A stretch of 64,000 bases of DNA, from the NCBI GenBank assembly GCA_015075725.1, contig JABTTV010000001.1, forward strand, positions 2,666,001 to 2,730,000. The letters are read 5' to 3'. Positions 43,030-51,195 of the stretch are shown piece after piece. The stretch comes from Anaerolineales bacterium. GTDB taxonomy: Bacteria; Chloroflexota; Anaerolineae; Anaerolineales; Villigracilaceae. Each line of letters starts with the position of its first letter. Positions within the stretch are counted from its first letter, which is position 1. Position numbers and translations under genes: made by a program. Under the pieces are notes generated by a model that saw nothing but the letters and a program-made list of their open reading frames with translations, did no database searches and was not told where the DNA came from.

Positions 43030-43086
43030 AATAGATATGTGATTTTGAAGATGCCTCGGCGGCGAAAGGTGCCGGGGCTTGTGGTT

Positions 43087-43752
43087 TTATCCTCTCTTCA
43101 ACCGGTAAGAAAGTATGAAGGGATCGAGTCTTTCCGGGTAATCGTCCATGTAATAGGCGACGAGGTAGCCGCGGTGCTCATCCACAGAGAAGGGCCACGG
43201 CGAAACGTTGATCTCGCCGTCCTCCACATGGTATTCAATAGTCACTTCTCCATTTTCGCCGTTGCGCGGAAATACCGGCATCCTGCCCGAGGCGGGCACA
43301 TCGAAGCAGAATTGAAACGAGAGAGTATCCAACAGGTCGGTGATGCGGTCCATCCGGTCGAAGAGGAGGCGGGAGAGATTGTGTTTCTTCAATTGCGCGT
43401 CGATCCCGTCCGTGAAATCGGCGTGTAATTTTTTACGGATCTCGGACGTGCCGTGACCTGCCAGCCGCCGAAAATGGTATTTGACGATGGTATCCGCAAC
43501 GATGTCGGAGCATTCCATGGCGAAACCGCGCCGGGCGATCACATCCCACTCCTCGTCGGGTATGGAGCCGATGGGGGAATTGTCGAGATAGCCGTAACCT
43601 CTGTCGTGCAAGCCCATGCCCATGATCATTGAATCCCGCTCGATGGGCGGAGAATCGAAGAGGTCATTGCCCCAGAGCATTGCCAGCGTGCCGACCAGTT
43701 TAAGATGTTCCGACTGCGGGGTGACGATATTTCTGCGTTTGGATTTGAACAT
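43087..43752 (-). CDS. DUF3891-family protein
   Basis: This 221-residue soluble protein has the DUF3891 pattern: LVGTLAMLWGNDLF near the start, MGMGLHDRGYGYLDNSP and YHFRRLAGHG. The His-Asp pair recalls an HD-like metal site, but biochemical function in the family is not established. It is convergent with the preceding exported protein gene. Confidence 0.75.
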   Translation of the reverse strand: MFKSKRRNIVTPQSEHLKLVGTLAMLWGNDLFDSPPIERDSMIMGMGLHDRGYGYLDNSPIGSIPDEEWDVIARRGFAMECSDIVADTIVKYHFRRLAGHGTSEIRKKLHADFTDGIDAQLKKHNLSRLLFDRMDRITDLLDTLSFQFCFDVPASGRMPVFPRNGENGEVTIEYHVEDGEINVSPWPFSVDEHRGYLVAYYMDDYPERLDPFILSYRLKRG

Positions 43753-43984
43753 GGAGGTCTCCAGTGGCGTGATAGGGTGGTCTTAATTGTAATCGCGCCG
43801 ACGCGATACCGCCAATTAATTCCGTTATGGGGAAACAAAAACAGGCACTAGCCCAAATGGGTGATGTGGATTTGGCTCGCATGCAAAGCAAATGTAAGGT
43901 TTGGCACGCAAAACTACTTTGCGGACATCCCAGTACATTGTATATTTAATTATCGATGCATTTCGTCATAAAAAGGAGAATAAA

Positions 43985-44389
43985 ATGACTTACCGATTTC
44001 TATCCCTTATGAATTCGATCGCCCTTGCCGTCTTTGGTGTGATGTTCTTTATCATGCCGCAGTTCGCCCTCGAGTTGTTCGGCACCGAAACGTACGAGGC
44101 AACCATCTTCGTGGCGCGTGTCCTCGGCAGCGCGTTGCTCCTGGCGGGCATGTTCATTTGGATGGCGAAGGACCTGGTGGAGAGCCGCGCCGAGAGGACC
44201 ATGGCGATCATGTTGTTGGTCAGTTCGATTGTCGGCTTTATCCTGACGTTGGTGGGGATGGTCTGGGTGGATGTAATCCGCGCGAACGGTTGGATCCTGC
44301 TGGTGCTGCATATCCTGTTCGCACTGGGGTACGGATATTTGATTTCCGGTGTTACGATCGTCAGGAGCCAACAGCAAAAGCAGGTTTAG
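43985..44389 (+). CDS. Small four-helix membrane protein
   Basis: This 134-residue protein has AAAAGGAG 7 nt before the ATG at 43985. Four TM helices are evident (SLMNSIALAVFGVMFFIMPQ; RVLGSALLLAGMFIWMA; MAIMLLVSSIVGFILTLVGM; WILLVLHILFALGYGYLI), as in DUF4345-like small membrane proteins. Function is unknown. A repeat-type terminator follows at 44453. Confidence 0.75.
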   Translation: MTYRFLSLMNSIALAVFGVMFFIMPQFALELFGTETYEATIFVARVLGSALLLAGMFIWMAKDLVESRAERTMAIMLLVSSIVGFILTLVGMVWVDVIRANGWILLVLHILFALGYGYLISGVTIVRSQQQKQV

Positions 44390-44452
44390 CATGCCTTTGT
44401 TTCAGGATTGTCATCCAGGTTGATCGTGACAATCAGGATGCGATTTCGATTT

Positions 44453-44490
44453 AAAACGGTCTCGCGGACATCATATCCCGAGGCCGTTTT
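44453..44490 (+). terminator. Repeat-type terminator, copy 1
   Basis: The stem AAAACGGTCTCG/CGAGGCCGTTTT has a 14-nt loop and a T run. The same hairpin occurs at 45761 and 46661, each just after a short exported or membrane protein gene. Copies 1 and 3 also share about 60 bp of following sequence (GACCTCACCC...AAGACCTT...AAATCAAAT). Confidence 0.75.
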
Positions 44491-44628
44491 CATTCGACCT
44501 CACCCTGCGTCTCTCAAGGGAGGCGGGGCAAGACCTTCCAAAATCAAATCATTTTCTTTCACAAAGGATGATCGCCTCCCCTTCTCTGGTAGGTTGCTTC
44601 ATCGTGTCGTCAATGATAAATTTGCCGC

Positions 44629-45753
44629 ATGGATACTCACCGGAAAAATCATAAGAAGAGACCTCAATTTTATTTTGCAAGTTCGCTAAATTTATTTATC
44701 CTTCTTTTGCTCGCGCAAAGTTCCTGTACAAGCACCAGACAACCTTTGCCAACGATTGCTTCTTCAACGGAGGCCATCCCAATGACGAATACGCCCTTCC
44801 CCCCACAAATACCTCAACCATCCAAAACTCCTTTATCCAAAGAGACTATTACAGCCAAACCGTCCATTCATGGAGATTGGAGTGATGCGCCATCCATGTT
44901 GACCGCGCGTTCCGCCCATGCCGTGACCCATTCTGACTCGGCGATCTACGCTTTGGCAGGGACTGACGACCACGGCAAACCCATCCTTGATGTCGAATCG
45001 TTCGATGGCACCCAATGGCTGAAGGAAGCAACCCTGCCCGGCGAGGGTCTCAACGCCCCCACCGCCTCCATTGTAGAGAATAAGTTGTATGTTATCGGCG
45101 GCTTTTTGGCGATATCCAATTCACCGACAGATGAAGTTCGAGTATATGACCTGCAATCCCGTGAATGGACCAATGCCAGCCGGCTCCCAAGCCCGCGCGG
45201 TGGACATGTCGCCGTGGTGCTGGATGGCAGGATCCACGTTTTCGGCGGGGGGAATTCCGTTTCCACGCTGAACGATCATTCGGAGTATGATCCTGCCACG
45301 GATACCTGGCGGGACCTTGCACCCCTGCCGCGCTCAGAAGGGAGTCCGGCGGCGGTCGCGGTCAACGGGAAGATCTATGTGATCGGTGGCAGAAGCGGAT
45401 TTTCCGATTTCGGCGATGTCTATATCTACGATCCCCAAACGGACACCTATGCAACCGGTCCATCCATCGAGCCGCATGGCACCGCGGGCGCCGTCTATTA
45501 TTGCGGTGGGATCTATCTTTTCGGTGGCGAGTCGCAGGCACAGAGAAGAAATATGGAGGAAGTCTGGCGGCTGGATCTTGAAAGAAATGTCTGGGAATCG
45601 GTGACCGCCATGCCCATCGCGCGAAAATTTGCCCGCGCGGTTGTGTTCAAGGATGCGGTGTATATTGTTGGGGGCAGTGTCGTTCCGGCGAATAGCCACT
45701 CCCCAATAGGCAGCAACTCGGTGTTGCGATTTACGCAACCAGACTGCCCATGA
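44629..45753 (+). CDS. Kelch-repeat lipoprotein
   Basis: This 374-residue protein has a lipoprotein-type signal (LFILLLLAQSSC), a Ser/Thr/Pro linker and five or so Kelch repeats with the GG and Y/W pattern (YVIGGFLAISNSPTDEVRVYD, HVFGGGNSVSTLNDHSEYDPATDTW, YVIGGRSGFSDFGDVYIYDP, LFGGESQAQRRN). These form a beta-propeller at the cell surface, usually for protein or glycan binding. Confidence 0.88.
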   Translation: MDTHRKNHKKRPQFYFASSLNLFILLLLAQSSCTSTRQPLPTIASSTEAIPMTNTPFPPQIPQPSKTPLSKETITAKPSIHGDWSDAPSMLTARSAHAVTHSDSAIYALAGTDDHGKPILDVESFDGTQWLKEATLPGEGLNAPTASIVENKLYVIGGFLAISNSPTDEVRVYDLQSREWTNASRLPSPRGGHVAVVLDGRIHVFGGGNSVSTLNDHSEYDPATDTWRDLAPLPRSEGSPAAVAVNGKIYVIGGRSGFSDFGDVYIYDPQTDTYATGPSIEPHGTAGAVYYCGGIYLFGGESQAQRRNMEEVWRLDLERNVWESVTAMPIARKFARAVVFKDAVYIVGGSVVPANSHSPIGSNSVLRFTQPDCP

Positions 45754-45760
45754 CTGCAAA

Positions 45761-45798
45761 AAAACGGTCTCGGAGACTATACATCCCGAGATCGTTTT
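45761..45798 (+). terminator. Repeat-type terminator, copy 2
   Basis: AAAACGGTCTCG/CGAGATCGTTTT with a 14-nt loop, 8 bp after the Kelch gene stop, followed by TTCATT. It is the second of three copies in 2.3 kb. Confidence 0.75.
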
Positions 45799-46098
45799 TC
45801 ATTCGTTGAAAGCCCCTTCCCGAGTCCTCCCCAAATCCAATGGAGTTATGGAGGGTGACCGAAGGTCGGGTGGGGCAATTTGTACATCTCAAGACCTATT
45901 TTCTTTTGCGAGTAACAGAACATCGCTCAGCGTTCCAATTAAGTAAAGGAACGAACATTGTTCGTAGCCATTATTGGACTGCATCCCGTGTAGTATGAAT
46001 ATTTCATAAAATGCAAAATTCCAAAACGGAACGGGCTTTGATATCTGCGTTAACTGGTGTATGCTATATTTCAAAAGAAGGTCGTACCGGAGGTTTAT

Positions 46099-46623
46099 AT
46101 GAAAAGAAACATGGTCCGAATGATCCTGGGTTTATTTTTTGCCGCTGTGGCGGCGTCCTGTACGACTTCGGATCTGATCCGACCGAGTAATAAGATCGGT
46201 CCGATGTGGATTCAACGCTATGGGCATACCAATGCAACCCCGATCTGGGATTTTTGCGAGCTGCCCGATATGGCAACCCCTGGAGTATTTACAACAGAAT
46301 GTACGATTCCTGAAGTAGATGAGTTATTTATTGGTGTTGGAATTTGTGCAGCAGACGAAGATCAGCGCGAAGCAATTTGGCAGGCAAGGACCTGGGAAAT
46401 GTATATCGATGGTCACGGAGTGGACCTGCCTGCTTTCAATATTGCCGATAGTTCTTATGAGGACCAACAATGTCGAGTTTGGAGAATCAGACTGCGGGAA
46501 ATTCCCGAAGGGGAGCATGCGATCAGGTACGTCATGCACGTCAATGAACAAGTCGAAGGGGATCCCGACCCAGATCCTTTGGGGACTTATGAGCTGATTG
46601 TCAACTTTACGCAGAAAAAGTAG
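46099..46623 (+). CDS. Small lipoprotein of unknown function
   Basis: The ATG at 46099 has GGAGG 7 nt upstream. The 174-residue product has a lipoprotein signal (MILGLFFAAVAASC) and a beta-rich domain with several Cys and acidic stretches (ICAADEDQREAIWQARTWEMYIDG). It looks like a small immunoglobulin-like surface domain. No family was recognised. Confidence 0.7.
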   Translation: MKRNMVRMILGLFFAAVAASCTTSDLIRPSNKIGPMWIQRYGHTNATPIWDFCELPDMATPGVFTTECTIPEVDELFIGVGICAADEDQREAIWQARTWEMYIDGHGVDLPAFNIADSSYEDQQCRVWRIRLREIPEGEHAIRYVMHVNEQVEGDPDPDPLGTYELIVNFTQKK

Positions 46624-46660
46624 GGGTAAAAGCTATTGCCCTGCCTGAATTACAAATCAA

Positions 46661-46698
46661 AAAACGGTCTCGCAGACGTGATGTCCCGAGACCGTTTT
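46661..46698 (+). terminator. Repeat-type terminator, copy 3
   Basis: AAAACGGTCTCG/CGAGACCGTTTT is a perfect 12-bp stem with a 14-nt loop, 38 bp after the lipoprotein gene stop. Confidence 0.8.
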
Positions 46699-47000
46699 GA
46701 GTTCGACCTCACCCCCGCCTCTCCCAAGGGAGAGGAGCCAAGACCTTCTCAAATCAAATATTGCTTTTGAAACCGACATCATCATCACACAGAAAAAGAT
46801 TCAACCCCATACCCTCTCCTTTAGGAGAGGGACAAACCGACACGCCGATTAAACGTCTTCATCTGGGTGCGGTCCTTCCCCTCTTCCCATCCCAACTCCG
46901 TCTTTCATCTCTCTGCCGTCATCGATACTATTCCCCCCAAGACCGTTTTACGCTTTGTCAAACACACCTTTTTCATTCTTTTCCATAGAAACTTGAAACT
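46699..47000. repeat. Non-coding repeat tail
   Basis: About 300 bp without a supported gene. The first 60 bp repeat the sequence that follows terminator copy 1 at 44491, and a CCCTCTCC-TTTA-GGAGAGGG hairpin stands near 46811. The rest is C/T-rich. It may be a dispersed repeat or a small non-autonomous element. Confidence 0.45.
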
Positions 47001-47528
47001 TTAGACCTTCGCCAAAATCTCACTGTATATTGATATAACGGAATATTCAACATCCGAATAGTTTTGGGGATCAAAATGATGCCATAGAGTTATGACATGA
47101 CCTTCCTTATTTCTGAAAACTTTGGCGACATTTAGTCCCTTGACTACCCGAGAGTGTTCTTTAAATTTGTAAACTTTCGATAGTTGGGAAATCAAGAAAT
47201 CAAGAGTGAATGTGTTGTCAACGGCAAAGTTTTTTGTATCAACAGATTTAAGCTTGTAAACAGATGGCGAGCCTGAATTTGGTTTGTTTATTCCAAATCC
47301 ACAATATAAAAACACTGCTTTTAGTAACAGCTCAGTCCCAATTCCGATAAACAACCTTTTCTGAATGTTTCGAATCATTAAACGCAAATTCTTTGGTGCT
47401 TTTACATCAGTTGTCAACAACTTGGCAGACAAGTCAAAATAGTATTCAGCCAAGAATTTGAAATTCGGGTAATCAGGTTCTGTAAAGAACTTGGCATATT
47501 GAGATTTAACATCTTTTTCAATGCTCAT
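47001..47528 (-). CDS. HEPN-type protein, small subunit of a two-gene module
   Basis: This 175-residue helical protein has the order seen in HEPN proteins: an early helix (FKFLAEYYFDLSAKLL), GIGTELLLKAVFLYCGFGIN, and a late R-x4-H motif, RNKEGH, in AKVFRNKEGHVITLW. R-x4-H is the catalytic signature of HEPN ribonucleases. Its ATG overlaps the stop of the next gene upstream (TAATG), so the two are translationally coupled. Base composition is visibly AT-richer than in the flanking genes, which suggests transfer. RNase activity is inferred. Confidence 0.65.
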   Translation of the reverse strand: MSIEKDVKSQYAKFFTEPDYPNFKFLAEYYFDLSAKLLTTDVKAPKNLRLMIRNIQKRLFIGIGTELLLKAVFLYCGFGINKPNSGSPSVYKLKSVDTKNFAVDNTFTLDFLISQLSKVYKFKEHSRVVKGLNVAKVFRNKEGHVITLWHHFDPQNYSDVEYSVISIYSEILAKV

Positions 47529-48658
47529 TATCTGCCATGACCCTTTCTCCATCTACTTGGATAAACAACCTGATCTCTAAACAAGCTCCACGAAACATAT
47601 CTTTCCACCAAATCCTCAAGCTGTTGAGTCTCCTGTTCCAAACTTTCGCCGCTTATTGGAACCTCAAGTTTCACTTTTGGGTCTCCATGGTGAAACAATT
47701 TATTTCTAATCCTATTGAAACGCTTAAAAGCCACAATATGGTTTTCAAATCCTTCAAGTTTAGCTTTATTGGCGAGTTCCTCAAAGCGAGAAACCAAACT
47801 GGGACGCTGAGATTGAACAAGGCTATCAAATATTTTTAGAAGCATCTCAGAGTCATCTTTGGCGTGTTCAGAAATTAATTCCCGCATCTTTTCATACTCT
47901 TTCAGTCTTGCATTATCAGATGCATTTTCTTGCCCATAACCTGTGAGTATAATCTCCAGCGGGATGAACAGTGCGGTGAATTTCGATATTACATCTCTCT
48001 CGACCCATGCACGCAACAACCAACCAAAGATGGATATTCCAACTTCTCTGGCTTCAACTGGAGCTTTGTCCAATTCCGAAATAAGGTTTGGCAAGGTTTT
48101 AACGCCAATCGCATTTAGTTTTGGTTCTTCAAGAAATTCAACTGCTGGACCATTTATCTGCGTAGCCCAATTGTCGTTCCTTTTGACTGCAAAGATATTT
48201 TCATTAATCGCCTCCAAAACAAACTGACGATGAAACCTTAATCCAATTATTCCTGCAATAAGATCTGTAGTCTCTTTGAAATTCTCAATTTCTTTCTCAC
48301 CCAACTTAAGCATCTTGTCATCAGCACCAGATTCTCCTGCGTGGAAGGCAATGGAGAGTTCTTGTGGCACATCAACCTGTTTAATGCATTGAATTTCGGT
48401 GAAAAATTTTCTTGGGTAATTGGATAGTGTCGCATCTTTCTGGTATTCCACATTCATCACTGGCGAATATTCTTCCCCAGGCACAATATATTTTCCAATA
48501 TTGGAATACACCACAATGCCGCGCTTAGGCTTTGCCCCCATATATACGACAACCTCAAGGTCTCCAATTTTGGTATTGAAGTTTAGCTCATCTTCCGTTG
48601 ACAATGAACACCCTAATGAGTCGTAGAGTCTTCGGTAACCTATTTGTTCTATTGTCAT
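47528..48658 (-). CDS. ApeA-like protein with C-terminal HEPN domain
   Basis: The N-terminal part of this 376-residue protein is beta-rich (GDLEVVVYMGAKPKRGIVVYS) and the C-terminal half is helical with R-x4-H as RNKLFH in FNRIRNKLFHHGDPKV. This layout resembles ApeA-type anti-phage proteins, where a sensor region precedes a HEPN RNase. It is coupled to a second HEPN protein downstream and starts 24 bp after a UvrD-like helicase gene. It is AT-rich compared with that helicase. A defence role is a hypothesis. Confidence 0.65.
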   Translation of the reverse strand: MTIEQIGYRRLYDSLGCSLSTEDELNFNTKIGDLEVVVYMGAKPKRGIVVYSNIGKYIVPGEEYSPVMNVEYQKDATLSNYPRKFFTEIQCIKQVDVPQELSIAFHAGESGADDKMLKLGEKEIENFKETTDLIAGIIGLRFHRQFVLEAINENIFAVKRNDNWATQINGPAVEFLEEPKLNAIGVKTLPNLISELDKAPVEAREVGISIFGWLLRAWVERDVISKFTALFIPLEIILTGYGQENASDNARLKEYEKMRELISEHAKDDSEMLLKIFDSLVQSQRPSLVSRFEELANKAKLEGFENHIVAFKRFNRIRNKLFHHGDPKVKLEVPISGESLEQETQQLEDLVERYVSWSLFRDQVVYPSRWRKGHGR

Positions 48659-48682
48659 TTTACATCCTCCACTGATAACTGC

Positions 48683-51070
48683 TCACTGATTACCACCTTC
48701 CGACTCCCACCACCCCATCAACTCACTCAACGCCAGGGATGGCGTCGCATCGCCCTGCCTGCCTGAATTCCAGGTCACGATCAACTCGCGCTTGGCGCGC
48801 GTAATGCCGACGTAGAACAGGCGCAATCTCTCCTTGACGTAATCCAGCCGCGAGCGCAGCGTCGCCACGCCTTCCTCGTACCAGTCATATTCACTCGTCG
48901 ACTCGAGCGCGGTCAACTGTGCCAGCGCCTCCGCTTCGAGATTCAATCCACTGTGCACGAACCAACGCTCCGAAATAAAACGGTCATTCGGCATGTTCGA
49001 CGGGAAATCATAACTATTGACCGACATCAGATACACGCGGTCCCACTCCAGTCCCTTCGCCTTGTGCATCGTCGTCACCACCACCCGTCCGCGATGGCGT
49101 TCGGGGTCAAAGCCCGAATCATCCGACGAGAACCCGATGAAGCGCCGTTCGTTCTTGGCGATGACTGCCAGTTCCGACGTCAACTCAGGAAGGCGCCAAT
49201 CCGCGTGATCGTCCGCCACCTGCCTCAGCACCAGCGCCAGTTTATGCGCCAGCGCCAAATCCGACGCTTCGCTGAACACATCCTGCGCCAGCGTCAATAC
49301 CAATTGATCGATGGGCAGAGTCACCGCGTTCAACCACCTCTGCACATTGACTCGGAAATCACTTAACTCCTGGATGACTTGCTCCGGCTCTGACTCACCC
49401 AAGCCTGCCAGCCAGTCATCCGCATTTTGTGGCGCGATGAAATTTTCTACATCAACGATCTTGCGCAATAAAGCCGTCACCTGCCCAAGCAATTCACGCC
49501 GCACAGCCTCGTCCGCCAATTCTCCAATTCTCCCATCCACTTTTCGTCCCCCCTCAGTCTCCAGTCTCCAATCTCTCCTCCACACCTCATACGCCTTCGA
49601 CAACTTCCTCGCCGACTGTGGGTCTGCCAGATACGACAACAAGTAACTCAACGATCCCGCTGCGGCGCGTGTCTCAGATGTACTTGAAATCAACTCAATC
49701 GGCTCGATGCCGCGTTTGCGCAGCTCCCCTACCACCTCCACGCCGCGCTGATTACGCGGGACAAGGATCGCAACCGTCGGCTGTTCCTCAACGGGTACAT
49801 TCGCAAAGAAATCGAGGTAACCCTTCACCGACTTGACCACCGCTTCCAATTCCTGTTCGGGCGTGTACCTGGTGCTGATGAATTTGATTCCCCCCGGGTC
49901 GTTCGGTGGATTCTGCTGTGGGTCATCCTGCGGGACGGGGACGATGTGCGGAACGCTGAGCGCCGTCCGCGCTTCGGGGATGGGATGCGAGGTCATCACC
50001 CAGTCGATCAGATGATTGGCGACCGCCAAAATCGAAGGCTGTGACCTACCCGACTCAGGCATGTCCACACTGGGGTTGTTTTGGATGAACGCACGCAAGA
50101 GTTCAGGGGAAGCTGTGGTGAAGGTTTCGAAGATCGCTTGGTTGGGGTCGCCCACGCGGACCCAATTACCGCCCAAATCGATGGTTGAGTAGCCCTGAGC
50201 ATTTGTTGCGAAGGGCGTATCGAAACCAGAAGTTGAAGGTGTGGTCTCGATACGCTGCGCTACTCGACCACCAGATAGAAGCGAAAGTATCCTCTCCTGC
50301 GTCAAACTCGAATCCTGTGCCTCATCTTCCAAAATAAATGGATAGCGATAACGCAATCTTTCCAGAAATTCTTCGTCGTTTTCGAGCAGAGTCAATGCCA
50401 AGCGAATCAGGTCATCGAAGTCCACGGCACCGCGATAGGCGAGGGCGCGTTGATAGTCTGCGTAGATGCTGTAGCCAAGTTCGGCTAAAGGCAACCGGGC
50501 GGGAGAAGCGTCAAGCTTGGCACGCAGGCTTTCGGGAGTCAGGAGGCGATCTTTGGATGAACGGATAAAAGCCAAGGCGAGGGAGTCCAACAGATCAGGC
50601 AGTTGCTGACGTTTGACCCAATCCGTTTTGGATTGATCGAGGGCAGGGTCGAGATATTCATCGAGGCTGTGACTCGCCAGCCACGCATTGACCGACTCGC
50701 GGCGAATGAAGCCCGCCTCCCGCTCGTCAATGATGCTGAAACGCTCCTCCAGCCCCACGCGCGCAGGCTTCTCGCGGACGATGTCATGCGCCAGCCCGTG
50801 CAGCGTGCGGACGCGATATTTATACAACGCCTGGAGAGGGTTGTCGAAGAAGCGTTTGATGCGCGCTTCGAAATTATCCACCGCAGAGTTGACGAGCGTG
50901 ACGATGAGCACCTCCTGATCGTCGGCGAGCCAGCCTTCGTGAATGATCTGCGCCGCCAGCGCCGAGAGGATGTGCGTTTTCCCCGCGCCGGGTACCGCGG
51001 CAATGCCAAGCCTCCCGCCGTTGTAGCGAAGGATGTTTTGTTGTGAGGGTCGAGGGGTGAATGTAGTCAT
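48683..51070 (-). CDS. UvrD/PcrA-like superfamily 1 helicase
   Basis: This 795-residue helicase has intact motifs: Walker A (GIAAVPGAGKTHILSALAAQ), motif II (FILEDEAQDSS), motif III (VGDPNQAIFETF), motif V/VI region (VTTMHKAKGLEWDRVYLM; LRLFYVGITRAKRELIV). It should unwind DNA with 3'-5' polarity. It lacks a visible nuclease domain. It lies between a degenerate UvrD-like gene (126 bp upstream) and the HEPN pair (24 bp downstream). Confidence 0.9.
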   Translation of the reverse strand: MTTFTPRPSQQNILRYNGGRLGIAAVPGAGKTHILSALAAQIIHEGWLADDQEVLIVTLVNSAVDNFEARIKRFFDNPLQALYKYRVRTLHGLAHDIVREKPARVGLEERFSIIDEREAGFIRRESVNAWLASHSLDEYLDPALDQSKTDWVKRQQLPDLLDSLALAFIRSSKDRLLTPESLRAKLDASPARLPLAELGYSIYADYQRALAYRGAVDFDDLIRLALTLLENDEEFLERLRYRYPFILEDEAQDSSLTQERILSLLSGGRVAQRIETTPSTSGFDTPFATNAQGYSTIDLGGNWVRVGDPNQAIFETFTTASPELLRAFIQNNPSVDMPESGRSQPSILAVANHLIDWVMTSHPIPEARTALSVPHIVPVPQDDPQQNPPNDPGGIKFISTRYTPEQELEAVVKSVKGYLDFFANVPVEEQPTVAILVPRNQRGVEVVGELRKRGIEPIELISSTSETRAAAGSLSYLLSYLADPQSARKLSKAYEVWRRDWRLETEGGRKVDGRIGELADEAVRRELLGQVTALLRKIVDVENFIAPQNADDWLAGLGESEPEQVIQELSDFRVNVQRWLNAVTLPIDQLVLTLAQDVFSEASDLALAHKLALVLRQVADDHADWRLPELTSELAVIAKNERRFIGFSSDDSGFDPERHRGRVVVTTMHKAKGLEWDRVYLMSVNSYDFPSNMPNDRFISERWFVHSGLNLEAEALAQLTALESTSEYDWYEEGVATLRSRLDYVKERLRLFYVGITRAKRELIVTWNSGRQGDATPSLALSELMGWWESEGGNQ

Positions 51071-51076
51071 TGTTTT

Positions 51077-51190
51077 GAACCGCGAAGCTCGCTAAGAGCG
51101 CTAAGATTTTTTTATGAACCGCTAAGACCGCAAAGGTCGCGAAGATTTTTTATTTGTTTTCTTAGTGCGCTTCGCGCTCTTAGCAGTTTA
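51077..51190. repeat. Short dispersed repeats of the ACCGC-AAG type
   Basis: Two tandem related units (GAACCGCGAAGCTCGCTAAG..., GAACCGCTAAGACCGCAAAG...) are each followed by a T run, then an inverted part (GCGCTTCGCGCTCTTAGC). Repeats of this type are common between genes in many environmental bacteria. They fill the gap between the two helicase genes. Confidence 0.6.
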
Positions 51191-51195
51191 TTTCT

